A stretch of DNA of 48,381 nucleotides, from NCBI GenBank assembly GCA_958412345.1, contig CATYSO010000018.1, positions 1 through 48,381 of the forward strand, given 5' to 3'. Below are positions 15,594 to 23,420 of the stretch, piece by piece. The position numbers and the translations under genes were made by a program. The DNA comes from an uncultured Collinsella sp. (GTDB lineage: Bacteria > Actinomycetota > Coriobacteriia > Coriobacteriales > Coriobacteriaceae). The notes beneath the pieces are model-generated. The model had not been told where the DNA came from, ran no database searches, and saw only the letters and a program-made list of their open reading frames with translations. Positions within the stretch are counted from its first letter, which is position 1, and every line of letters starts with the position of its first letter.

Positions 15594-17081
15594 ATGTCCA
15601 CTACCGATGCTTCCCAGATCCACGACCTGCGCTCCGCGCTCGACTTTTTGCGCGAGATGCCGGGCCAGCTGCTCGAGACCGACACCCAGGTCGATCCCGA
15701 TGCCGAGGTCTCGGGCGTCTATCGCCACGTCGGTGCCGGCGGCACCGTTATGCGCCCGACCAAAGAGGGCCCGGCGATGGTCTTCAACAACGTCAAGGGC
15801 TTTGACGATGCCAAGGTCTGCATCGGCATGCTTGCCAGCCGCAAGCGCGTTGCCGCCCTGCTCAACCTGGACGAGGAGCACCTGGGCCTCGAAATCGGCA
15901 AGCGCTTCGAGAACCTGATCGCGCCCGAGCAGATTGCCGAGGGTACGCACGTCGACTGCCAGGAGGTCGTGTACAAGGCGACCGACGAGGGCTTTGACCT
16001 GCGCAAGATCGTCCCCGCTCCCACCAACACGCCCGTCGACGGCGGCCCCTACATCACCATGGGCCTCGCCTATGGCACGAGCCCCGACGGCTCCCAGTCC
16101 GACGTGACCATCCACCGCTTCTCCTGCGTCGACAAGGATAAGCTTGCCATGTGGATTACCCCCGGCAGCCGTCACCTGGGCGCGTTCTTTGACGAGTACT
16201 GCCAGCGCGGCGAGGACATGCCCATCTCCATCTCCATCGGCCTGGATCCCGCCGTGTACATGTGCTGTGGCTTCGAGGCGCCCACCACGCCGCTCGGCTT
16301 TAACGAGCTGCAGATCGCCGGTGCCCTGCGCGGCCACGCCGTCGAGCTTGCCGACTGCGTCACCGTTCCGCAGAAGTGCATCGCCAATGCCGAGTACGTG
16401 CTCGAGGGCTACCTCATGCACGACGAGACCATCAACGAGGACGTCAACGGCCACGGCTACGCCATGCCCGAGTTCCCCGGCTACACCGGCGGCGCCAAGG
16501 TCTGCCCGGTGATCAAGATCACCGCCGTCACCACGCGTGTCAACCCCATTATGGAGAGCTGCATCGGCCCTTCGCACGAGCACGTGTCCATGGCCGGTAT
16601 TCCCACCGAGGCTTCCATCTACAAGATGGTCGAGACCGCTATCCCGGGCCGCCTGCTCAACGTCCATGCTGCTCCCTGCGGCGGCGGCAAGTTCGTTGCC
16701 ATTATGCAGTTCAAGAAGTCGAGCAAAAATGACGAGGGCCGTCAGCGCAACGCCGCCATGCTCGCCTTCTCGGCATTTTCCGAGCTCAAGCATGTGATTC
16801 TGGTCGACGAGGATGTCGACATCTTCGATATGAGCGACGTGATGTGGGCCATGACCACGCGCTTCCAGGCCGACGTCGACCTCATCACCATCCCCGGCTG
16901 CCACTGCCACGTGCTCGACCCGTCCAACGACCCCGCGTTCGATCCTTCGATCCGCGAGCACGGCATCGCCTGCAAGGCCATCTTCGACTGCACGGTCCCG
17001 TTCGACCTCAAGAAGAACTTCATCCGCTCGCAGTTCATGGAGATCGACACAGACAAGTGGGCCAAGGAGATTGCTTTCTAG
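15594..17081 (+). CDS. UbiD-family decarboxylase, LpdC-like (gallate/protocatechuate type)
   Basis: This 495-residue enzyme belongs to the prenylated-FMN-dependent UbiD decarboxylases and looks closest to LpdC gallate decarboxylase. The resemblance is strongest at the N-terminus (SGVYRHVGAGGTVMRPTKEG, FNNVKGF) and at GPSHEHVSMAGIPTEASI. Likely cofactor-site residues are Arg175 in VTIHR and acidic residues Glu271 in LEGY and Glu293 in PEFPGY, by position relative to UbiD homologues. Family members remove CO2 from aromatic acids, for example gallate to pyrogallol. The ATG at 15594 has AAAGGAG upstream; the frame is open earlier but that stretch lacks family resemblance. It is followed after 33 bp by the UbiX/LpdB homologue. 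The real substrate is not shown. Confidence 0.9.
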   Translation: MSTTDASQIHDLRSALDFLREMPGQLLETDTQVDPDAEVSGVYRHVGAGGTVMRPTKEGPAMVFNNVKGFDDAKVCIGMLASRKRVAALLNLDEEHLGLEIGKRFENLIAPEQIAEGTHVDCQEVVYKATDEGFDLRKIVPAPTNTPVDGGPYITMGLAYGTSPDGSQSDVTIHRFSCVDKDKLAMWITPGSRHLGAFFDEYCQRGEDMPISISIGLDPAVYMCCGFEAPTTPLGFNELQIAGALRGHAVELADCVTVPQKCIANAEYVLEGYLMHDETINEDVNGHGYAMPEFPGYTGGAKVCPVIKITAVTTRVNPIMESCIGPSHEHVSMAGIPTEASIYKMVETAIPGRLLNVHAAPCGGGKFVAIMQFKKSSKNDEGRQRNAAMLAFSAFSELKHVILVDEDVDIFDMSDVMWAMTTRFQADVDLITIPGCHCHVLDPSNDPAFDPSIREHGIACKAIFDCTVPFDLKKNFIRSQFMEIDTDKWAKEIAF

Positions 17082-17114
17082 TAAGTAGCCCTACCAAGTA
17101 GTTAAGGAGTTGTC

Positions 17115-17693
17115 ATGCCTGAGTCTTCTGGCCGTCCCCGTCGCATTGTCGTTGGCGTGTCTGGCGCCAGCGGTGCCGCGCTGGGCCTTGAGTGCCTCAA
17201 ATGTCTGCGTCAGGCCGGTGCCGAGTCGGCGCTTGTCGTCACGCGCGGGGGAGAGATCACCATCGAGCAGGAGCTCGGCATGACGCTCGACGAGTATGCC
17301 ACGCATGCCGATGTGGTCTACGACAACAAGAATATCGGCGCCGCCATCGCAAGCGGCACCTATCCGGTCGATGGCATGATCGTGGCACCCTGCTCCATGA
17401 AGACGCTCGCCGGCATCGCGAGCGGCTACAGCGACAATCTGTTGCTGCGTGCGGCCGACGTGCAGATGAAAGAGCAGCGCCGCCTGGTGCTCATGGTGCG
17501 CGAGACGCCCTTCAGCGCCATTCACGTCGACAACATGGCGCGCCTGGCGCGCGTACCGGGCGTCATGCTCATGCCGCCCATGCTCACGTTTTACAACGGC
17601 CCCGTCACGCTCGACGACGCGGTGCATCACATCGCCGCCAAGGCACTCGAGGCCGTCGGCGTGTCATGCGCAAACTATAAGCGCTGGTCATAG
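17115..17693 (+). CDS. UbiX/LpdB-family flavin prenyltransferase
   Basis: This 192-residue enzyme makes prenylated FMN by transferring a dimethylallyl group from a dimethylallyl phosphate donor to FMN, the cofactor the adjacent decarboxylase needs. Family motifs are the N-terminal VVGVSGASGAALGLE (flavin phosphate loop), MIVAPCSMKTLAGIASGYSDNLLLRAADVQMKE, and the C-terminal RLVLMVRETPF and PPMLTFYN. Length is typical of UbiX. It starts 33 bp after the decarboxylase with AAGGAG before the ATG. LpdB and LpdC are paired this way in some gallate decarboxylation systems, as I recall, and the fusion gene upstream may provide the prenyl donor. Confidence 0.92.
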   Translation: MPESSGRPRRIVVGVSGASGAALGLECLKCLRQAGAESALVVTRGGEITIEQELGMTLDEYATHADVVYDNKNIGAAIASGTYPVDGMIVAPCSMKTLAGIASGYSDNLLLRAADVQMKEQRRLVLMVRETPFSAIHVDNMARLARVPGVMLMPPMLTFYNGPVTLDDAVHHIAAKALEAVGVSCANYKRWS

Positions 17694-17725
17694 GCGTCTT
17701 TAGGGTAGGATACGAGTAGTGTTTG

Positions 17726-17755
17726 AGCCCGCTGCCCCTGTGGGCGGCGGGCTTT
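17726..17755 (+). terminator. GC-rich hairpin with T-tract before the MerR gene
   Basis: AGCCCGC-T-GCCC/GGGC-G-GCGGGCTTT forms a strong stem followed by TTT. It lies between the flavin prenyltransferase and merR, about 20 bp before the merR ATG, so it could terminate the operon or attenuate merR readthrough. Confidence 0.7.
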
Positions 17756-17773
17756 GGTGTGTCGGGAGGATCT

Positions 17774-18640
17774 ATGCAGACGGGCATGTATGCGATTAGC
17801 GAGATGGCGAGCTTGTTTAACGTTTCGCGCCAAACGCTCATCTATTACGACAAGATCGGTCTGTTTAAGCCCGCCGTGGTTAACGAAAAGGGCTACCGTT
17901 TCTATTCGCCCACGCAGATCCCGCTCATGCGTCTGATCTGCATGCTGCGCGACCTGGGGCTCGAACTCGACGAGATCGACCGTCTGACCTCGACGTTCGA
18001 CATTGGCGAGATGACCGATCACCTGCGCTCACGGGTGCAGGCGCTCGATGAGCAGATCGCCGAGCTCAAAGCCGAGCGCGCGAGCGTGCAGGAGCGCCTG
18101 AGCTTTTACGACGAGGCGGTTTACTGGCGCGAGCGCGAGGGCAGGCCGGAGCTCAAGCAGTTTGAGCGCCGCTACGTGGTCTTTGAGGAGTTCCCGGGCG
18201 ATATCGAGCGTGGCCGCTCGATGCTTCACCCCACGCTCATGCGGGCGATTCTGCGCATGCGTACGTTGACGGGCACGCGCCCCATGCGCGGCTGGGGCGC
18301 CATGCTACGTCGCGAGGCGCTGCATTCCGACGACCCCATCGCCGGTGCCGGCTCCTTTGCCGTGCTGCCGCGCGGTGCCGAGGGGCTACTGCCGAGCGAT
18401 CCCGCCGAGCTGGCAGAGATCGGCATCGAAGTGCTGCCCGAGGGCACGTATCTGTGCATGAGCCGCTGGGGTATGCCGTACGAGCCCGAGGGCATCCGCG
18501 CCATCGTTGCCTGCATGGACGAGCACGCGCTCCAGCCCATCGGCAACGCCTTCGACTTTTGCTACCTCGATACCACGAGCTACGACGAGTCCCACCAAGA
18601 AGACTTCTGCTGCATCCAAGTCCCCGTTGTCCTCAAATAA
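17774..18640 (+). CDS. MerR family transcriptional regulator with effector-binding domain
   Basis: This is a 288-residue MerR-type regulator. The N-terminal winged helix (YAISEMASLFNVSRQTLIYYDKIGLFKPAVVNEKGYRFYSPTQ) is followed by a coiled-coil dimerisation helix (about residues 75-115) and a C-terminal domain resembling BmrR/GyrI-type ligand-binding domains (GWGAMLRR, PEGTYLCMSRWGMPY). Such regulators respond to small molecules and activate nearby genes. It lies after the decarboxylation genes, separated by a terminator-like hairpin, so it may control the locus in response to its aromatic substrate; this is inference. The ATG at 17774 follows GGGAGGA with short spacing; the next ATG, 12 bp on, is the alternative. 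Confidence 0.85.
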   Translation: MQTGMYAISEMASLFNVSRQTLIYYDKIGLFKPAVVNEKGYRFYSPTQIPLMRLICMLRDLGLELDEIDRLTSTFDIGEMTDHLRSRVQALDEQIAELKAERASVQERLSFYDEAVYWREREGRPELKQFERRYVVFEEFPGDIERGRSMLHPTLMRAILRMRTLTGTRPMRGWGAMLRREALHSDDPIAGAGSFAVLPRGAEGLLPSDPAELAEIGIEVLPEGTYLCMSRWGMPYEPEGIRAIVACMDEHALQPIGNAFDFCYLDTTSYDESHQEDFCCIQVPVVLK

Positions 18641-18643
18641 CTC

Positions 18644-18702
18644 GCGGTGAAATAGTTCCTAAATAGCCTGAGTAATCGCACAAACGGGAACTATTCCACC
18701 GC
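18644..18702. repeat. Inverted repeat GCGGTGAAATAGTTCC / GGAACTATTCCACCGC
   Basis: The arms at 18644-18659 and 18687-18702 pair at 15 of 16 positions. It lies just after the merR stop, with a 27-nt centre and no T-run. It resembles the other intergenic palindromes in the window. Confidence 0.75.
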
Positions 18703-18709
18703 AACTTCG

Positions 18710-18741
18710 ATGTGACAAAGAGATAGTCCCTTTGTCACATT
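18710..18741. repeat. TGTGACAAAG palindrome family, copy 2
   Basis: ATGTGACAAAG (18710-18720) and CTTTGTCACAT (18730-18740) are exact complements around AGATAGTCC. Related copies are at 13746, 20220 and 26868. Copies 2 and 3 flank the DUF4143 ATPase gene. Confidence 0.8.
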
Positions 18742-18790
18742 GACGAGCGGCACCGCGAGTTTGTTTTAAAGCGGAGGAGGCGGCTCATTT

Positions 18791-18870
18791 CTTATAAACT
18801 CGCATTATTTGCAAGTTTGTAAGGTAACATCTTATAAACTTGTAAAATCTGCAAGTTTATAAGATGTTAC
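18791..18870. promoter_or_regulatory. Tandem inverted-repeat operator upstream of the DUF4143 ATPase gene
   Basis: Four half-sites of CTTATAAACTTG occur: CTTATAAACT (18791) with inverted AGTTTGTAAG (ends 18823), then a perfect 19-bp inverted repeat GTAACATCTTATAAACTTG (18824-18842) with CAAGTTTATAAGATGTTAC (18852-18870). A promoter fits within it (TTGCAA at 18809, TATAAA at 18833, spacer 18), so a bound protein would block transcription. The regulator is not evident. Confidence 0.6.
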
Positions 18871-18896
18871 GTCTGGCCGGGCGCTAGGGAGACTCT

Positions 18897-20213
18897 ATGA
18901 ACATCGTTCGCCGAAGCCGCTATCTTGATCGACTCATTGCTTTTCAGGATACCGACCTCATCAAAATCGTGACGGGTATACGCCGTTGCGGCAAATCCAC
19001 GTTATTGGACATGATGAGGGAGCACCTGGCGCAACAGGGGGTGCCGGCCGAGCGTTTGCTGACCTTTAAGATGGAATCTCTAGAGTATGCGGGGATTACA
19101 GATTACCTGACGTTTTATCGCATGGTTCGGGAGCGCGTTGACGGTGTCGATCGCCCCTATCTGTTCTTTGACGAGCTCCAGAATGTCGAGGGCTGGGAAA
19201 AGGCGGTTAACTCGCTCCGAATCGATTTGCCGTGCGATATCTATGTCACGGGCTCCAATGCTTTTTTGCTATCGAGCGAGCTTGCAACGCTTATCTCGGG
19301 CCGGTATATCGAGGTCAAGATGCAGCCGCTCACGTTTGGCGAGTATCTTGATTTTCGCTCGATCGATGCGGTCGTTGCCGAAGGGCTTGACGAGAGGGCC
19401 GAGCTCGTTTCCAAGACGGGCGATCGCCTTAATTCAAACACCGTGCTCGAGCAGTACATAACCTATGGCGGCATGCCGTTTCTGGCTCATGACGAGCCAA
19501 GACGCGAACCGTGCCGCGACTACATCCGCAGCCTCTATCAGACGATTGTCGCGCGCGATATCCTATTGCGCGCGACGCGTAGAGGTCGCGGAGCTATCAC
19601 CAAGCGCGACGTTCTCGAGCGGCTCTGTGCGTATCTGGCAGACAACATCTCCAATCAAACCTCGGTCAACAAAATCGTAGGGACGCTCAACGAATCATCG
19701 GGCGGTAAGACCAACGCATCGACGGTGTCGGCGTATATTGACGCTCTGGAAGAGACGTACCTGTTTACCAAGGTAAAAAGGTATGACGTCAAGGGGCGGG
19801 AGCTTCTCAAGACAGGCGGTAAATATTACATAGCCGATACGGGAATCCGCAGCTATCTTGACGGATATAGAGGCAGCGATAGCGGAAGGATGCTCGAGAA
19901 CGTTATCTACAACCAGCTTGTCTTTGAAGGATACGAAGTGTTTTGCGGCCATCTGCGCGCGGGGGAAATCGACTTTGTCGCAATCGGCGAGGGATCGGAC
20001 CGTAAATATATCCAGGTTACCGAACGGATCGATGCCGAGGCGACCAGAGAGCGCGAGCTGCGACCGCTCAAACTAAACACGCTGGGAAAAATCCCTGATT
20101 CGTACGAGAAGATCCTGATCGTCAGGGATGGTGAGCATCCAACAGACATCGACGGCATCAGAATCGTAGGGGCGGTCGACTTCTTGCTGAGAAACAAGAT
20201 CGCCCACGGCTAA
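18897..20213 (+). CDS. AAA ATPase with DUF4143 C-terminal domain
   Basis: This 438-residue protein has the AAA_14 plus DUF4143 architecture. The N-terminus carries Walker A GIRRCGKST (27-35) and Walker B YLFFDELQN (88-96), then sensor region VTGSNAFLL. The C-terminal DUF4143 region (GRMLENVIYNQLVFEGYEVFCGHLRAGEIDFV) resembles PD-(D/E)XK-type nuclease folds: the E..D pair in AGEIDF and later KYIQVTE are consistent with this. The biological role of this family is poorly defined; it is sometimes linked to mobile DNA or defence, but that is not shown here. By eye its GC is lower than its neighbours, and palindromes flank it, consistent with horizontal transfer. The ATG has AGGGAG upstream. Confidence 0.9.
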   Translation: MNIVRRSRYLDRLIAFQDTDLIKIVTGIRRCGKSTLLDMMREHLAQQGVPAERLLTFKMESLEYAGITDYLTFYRMVRERVDGVDRPYLFFDELQNVEGWEKAVNSLRIDLPCDIYVTGSNAFLLSSELATLISGRYIEVKMQPLTFGEYLDFRSIDAVVAEGLDERAELVSKTGDRLNSNTVLEQYITYGGMPFLAHDEPRREPCRDYIRSLYQTIVARDILLRATRRGRGAITKRDVLERLCAYLADNISNQTSVNKIVGTLNESSGGKTNASTVSAYIDALEETYLFTKVKRYDVKGRELLKTGGKYYIADTGIRSYLDGYRGSDSGRMLENVIYNQLVFEGYEVFCGHLRAGEIDFVAIGEGSDRKYIQVTERIDAEATRERELRPLKLNTLGKIPDSYEKILIVRDGEHPTDIDGIRIVGAVDFLLRNKIAHG

Positions 20214-20219
20214 ACGCAA

Positions 20220-20252
20220 AATGTGACAAAGGGATAGTCCCTTTGTTACATT
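20220..20252. repeat. TGTGACAAAG palindrome family, copy 3
   Basis: AATGTGACAAAGGGA and TCCCTTTGTTACATT pair at all but one position around a TAG centre. It lies 6 bp beyond the DUF4143 ATPase stop codon and mirrors copy 2 upstream of that gene. Confidence 0.8.
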
Positions 20253-20327
20253 CCATGCGAGCCGCCGTGCCATCTGGGGGTATAAGGCTGGCAAGTGTTT
20301 ATTTGCGAGGCCAAGGGGGCGCCCCGT

Positions 20328-21197
20328 ATGGATATCGATAACTTTGAATGGTGGTATAGCGAGGGTGAGGCTCCGGACGAGGAGTGGGACGAGCCTACGC
20401 CGCGTGACGTGTCGAGCGACGAGGACGAGACCGGCAACGTCGTCGCCGCCGACTCGGACGCCGCCCTCGACCCCGTCGAGCCCCTGACCTTCGAACAAGC
20501 CTGGGCCCAGGCCGAGGCAGACGAGGCAAAGGCCGACGCTACGGCCACGCTCGGCGAGCCAGCCGACATGTCCATCTCGCCGGCAAAGACCCCGCAGCCG
20601 CGCCACACCATCGACCCCGACAGCACGGCATCCTTCAGCATTCTCGACGTGCCCGCGCAGGGTGCCCAGGCGCCTGCGCCCACGCATCGCCCCGACCTGG
20701 CTCGCGAGGAAGACGCGGGCCGCCGCTCTCCGCTCGGCCCCATTCTCATCGCCTTCATGGCCGGCGTTATCGCCTGCTCGGCAATCGGTAGCGTTTGGAG
20801 CCATGTCGAGCAGCAGCGCCAAGACGCCGCCAAGGTCGAGATGTCTGTCGAGCAATCGCTCAGCCGCACGCGCTCGGTACATGTGTCGGTCGAGGTCAAG
20901 GACGGCGCGACGTGGGACACCGCGCGTGGCGACAGCCAAATGCTCATCCACATCGTGGGGCGTACGCTCAAAGGGCAGACGATTGACGAGTATCAATACG
21001 TCAATTCCGCTGGTGACGGCATCGAGCTCAAGCCCGGCGACTACGAGCTCACCGTCGACGAACCGCCCGTCGCCACCGACGGCACGCGCTTCTGCGCCTC
21101 AAAGCGCATGGTCCCCGCGAGCTTTAACTCACAGGCGCCCGACACGGTCGACACCACACCGCAGGGCGGGTTTGACCTTTACGTGGATACCCAGTAG
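20328..21197 (+). CDS. Hypothetical single-pass membrane protein
   Basis: I do not recognise a family. The 289 residues divide into an acidic, probably disordered cytoplasmic region (about residues 1-135, rich in Asp, Glu, Ala and Pro), one hydrophobic helix (PLGPILIAFMAGVIACSAIGSVW, about residues 135-160), and a C-terminal domain outside the membrane with little sequence complexity (HVSVEVKDGATWDTARGDSQMLIHIVGRTLKG). The N-in/C-out topology follows the charge pattern. A single gene on its own; no partner context. The ATG at 20328 has AGGGGG upstream. Confidence 0.7.
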   Translation: MDIDNFEWWYSEGEAPDEEWDEPTPRDVSSDEDETGNVVAADSDAALDPVEPLTFEQAWAQAEADEAKADATATLGEPADMSISPAKTPQPRHTIDPDSTASFSILDVPAQGAQAPAPTHRPDLAREEDAGRRSPLGPILIAFMAGVIACSAIGSVWSHVEQQRQDAAKVEMSVEQSLSRTRSVHVSVEVKDGATWDTARGDSQMLIHIVGRTLKGQTIDEYQYVNSAGDGIELKPGDYELTVDEPPVATDGTRFCASKRMVPASFNSQAPDTVDTTPQGGFDLYVDTQ

Positions 21198-21310
21198 GCG
21201 CTCGCCGCTCATTCCGCTATGGCTACTCAATAATCGCCTGCCGTCCCGTCCCGCCGCCAAGAGTGGGACAATAGCCCTCGACACTGTTGTTTACTTTTGG
21301 AGGAAGTAGC

Positions 21311-22204
21311 ATGTCCACCGTCACCACCATCAAGCGCGGCGGCCTCACCGCTGCCATCGATTCCATGGGCGCCCAGCTCACGAGCCTTGCCCTTAACGGC
21401 AACGAGTATCTGTGGCAGGGCGATCCCGCCTTTTGGGGCAAGCACGCACCCATCCTGTTTCCGATCGTGGGCTCGCTGCGCAACAACACGGCGACGTCTG
21501 CGGCCGGTACCTGCGAGATGGCGCGCCACGGCATCGCGCGTATCGTGGAGCACAAGATCGTCGAGGTCTCCGAGGACGGCTCGTCCGTCACCTACGAGAT
21601 CACCGATACGCCCGAGTCGCTCAAGGCTTTCCCCTTCCACTTTAAGCTCAACATGACCTATGCCCTGACCGGCGACGCCACGCTCACGCAGACCTTTGCC
21701 GTCACCAACACCGGCGACGTGGCCCTGCCGTTCTCGGTGGGCGGTCATCCTGCATTCAACGTGCCCGCCCCCGGTGCCGAAGACGAGGCGTTCGAGGATT
21801 ACGAGCTGGCGTTTACCGAGGCTTGGACCAACGAGGCCCCCATCATCACGCCTGATGGCCTTATGACGTTCGAGGGTAGCTACAAGGCTCCCGATAACTC
21901 GGACGTGCTGCCCATCACGCACCGCAGCTTCGATAACGACGCCATCATGTTCACCGATACCCCGGGCTCCACGCTCACGCTGCGCGGTCGCAAGTCGGGC
22001 CATGGCGTCAAGATCGACTTTGAGGGCTTTAAGTACATCGGCGTGTGGTCTGCCGCCAACGATGCTCCGTTTGTGGCGCTCGAGCCTTGGACCGGCCACA
22101 CTACCATGGACACCGAGGACGACGTCTTTGAGCACAAGGTCAACACCATTACGCTGGCGCCGGGCGCTACCGACACCCGTTCCTTTAGCGTCACCCTGCT
22201 CTAG
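21311..22204 (+). CDS. Aldose 1-epimerase family protein (LacX-like)
   Basis: This 297-residue cytoplasmic protein belongs to the galactose mutarotase-like fold. It carries the family pocket GGHPAFNVPAPGAEDEAFEDYELAF with its active-site histidine, plus LWQGDPAFWGKHAPILFPIVG near the N-terminus and WSAANDAPFVALEPW near the C-terminus, which is the LacX/YeaD-like subset rather than GalM. Those proteins may act on glucose-6-phosphate-like or hexose substrates; none is established here. The ATG at 21311 has GGAGGA 6 bp upstream. Just past its stop lies structured repeat D. Confidence 0.85.
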   Translation: MSTVTTIKRGGLTAAIDSMGAQLTSLALNGNEYLWQGDPAFWGKHAPILFPIVGSLRNNTATSAAGTCEMARHGIARIVEHKIVEVSEDGSSVTYEITDTPESLKAFPFHFKLNMTYALTGDATLTQTFAVTNTGDVALPFSVGGHPAFNVPAPGAEDEAFEDYELAFTEAWTNEAPIITPDGLMTFEGSYKAPDNSDVLPITHRSFDNDAIMFTDTPGSTLTLRGRKSGHGVKIDFEGFKYIGVWSAANDAPFVALEPWTGHTTMDTEDDVFEHKVNTITLAPGATDTRSFSVTLL

Positions 22205-22209
22205 AGGTT

Positions 22210-22350
22210 CCGCCGTTCTGACGAACGGCGGGCCGGTCGACGCTGCGCGCCGCCCAGAGCGACAATTTGTCATTCAAAAGGCAAGGCATGACCAGAAGGT
22301 CAATGCCTTGCCTTTTTCATGCCAACTTGTTCGCCCTGGGCGGCGCTCGC
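22210..22350 (+). repeat. Structured repeat element, copy D (diverged)
   Basis: It has the same layout as copies A-C but with different sequence. The opening hairpin is CCGCCGTTC/GAACGGCGG with loop TGAC (22210-22231). After CGACGCTGC comes the outer stem GCGCCGCCCA (22247-22256) with TGGGCGGCGC (22337-22346). The middle helix TTGTCAT with ATGCCAA has one mismatch. The apical stem AAGGCAAGGCAT / ATGCCTTGCCTT encloses GACC-AGAA-GGTC and a bulged A (22278-22314). It lies directly after the aldose-epimerase gene. Confidence 0.8.
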
Positions 22351-22484
22351 TGGCATTGCCAAAACATCGACGCTCCCAATGACTACCGTGTGTCTATTAA
22401 TTTTTCGAGCTTGTGCTGCGCTGCTGGTCGCTGGCGTATATCCTGTTAAGTCGTCAGCATACGATTCAACAGGGAAGGCAGATT

Positions 22485-23411
22485 ATGCATTCTCCCCATC
22501 AACGCGACGCGCATCCACAGCCGGTATGCAGCCGTCGCATCTTTTTGGGTAGCGCTCTCGCTGCGAGCGCTTCTGTCGTCGCCGGCGCACTTGCCGGTTG
22601 CCAGCGCCCCTCCACGCTGGAAGTAGTTCAGCCCACGACGGGCGGCGGTCGCGACGACCTGTCCGATTCCGTTATCGGCAAGGACAAGATCCGCATCGGT
22701 ATGGAGGCAGCCTACGCCCCGTACAACTGGCAAGTTTCCGAAGCCAGCGAGTACACCATCCCCATCGACAACGTGCAGGGCGCCTATGCCGATGGCTACG
22801 ACGTGCAGATCGCCAAGATCGTCTGCAAGGCCCTCGGCGGCGAGCCCGTCGCCGTCAAGCAGAGCTTCTCGGGCCTTATCGATTCGCTCAACAACGGTCA
22901 GATCGACCTCATCATTGCCGGCATGAGCGCCACGCCCGAGCGCGAGGAGTCCGTCGGCTTTTCCGACCCGTACTTCATTGGCTACTTTGGCCTGTTCGTA
23001 AAAGAGGGCTCGCCCTACCAAAACGCCACCAAGCTCGGCGACTTCAGCGGTGCCACGGTGCTCGGCCAAAAGGACACCATGCTCGATACCGTCATCGACG
23101 AGATTCCGGGCGTTGTGCACAAGAACCCGGTCGATTCGGTCCCCACGGTGTTCTCGAATCTGCTGCAGGGCACTTGTGACGCTGTGACCTACAACACCGA
23201 AAACGAGAAGGGCTATATGGCCCAAAACCCGGGCATCGTGCCCATTCGCTTTGCCGAGGGCGAGGGCTTTAAGCAGGAGGTTACGGCAAATGTCGGTTGC
23301 CGCAAGGGCTCGGACAAACTGCTTAAGCTCATCGACAAGACACTCAAGGGCATTAGCCAAGAGGAGCGCGACCAAATGTGGGACGCGTGCCTCGACCGTC
23401 AGCCGGCATAG
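22485..23411 (+). CDS. Amino acid ABC transporter substrate-binding lipoprotein
   Basis: This 308-residue protein is the periplasmic-type binding component of a polar amino acid ABC importer. The N-terminus reads as a lipoprotein signal: twin arginine SRRIFLGSALAASASVVAGALAGC with lipobox LAGC (about residues 18-42), so it is probably anchored in the membrane as a lipoprotein. The SBP core follows the amino acid pattern IRIGMEAAYAPYNW ... IDSLNNGQIDLIIAGMSATPEREE. The ATG at 22485 has AGGGAAGG upstream; longer open frames lack a signal peptide at the right place. It is followed 9 bp later by the permease, and then by the ATPase. The ligand is unknown (His, Arg or Gln group typical). Confidence 0.9.
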   Translation: MHSPHQRDAHPQPVCSRRIFLGSALAASASVVAGALAGCQRPSTLEVVQPTTGGGRDDLSDSVIGKDKIRIGMEAAYAPYNWQVSEASEYTIPIDNVQGAYADGYDVQIAKIVCKALGGEPVAVKQSFSGLIDSLNNGQIDLIIAGMSATPEREESVGFSDPYFIGYFGLFVKEGSPYQNATKLGDFSGATVLGQKDTMLDTVIDEIPGVVHKNPVDSVPTVFSNLLQGTCDAVTYNTENEKGYMAQNPGIVPIRFAEGEGFKQEVTANVGCRKGSDKLLKLIDKTLKGISQEERDQMWDACLDRQPA

Positions 23412-23420
23412 GGAGGCAGC

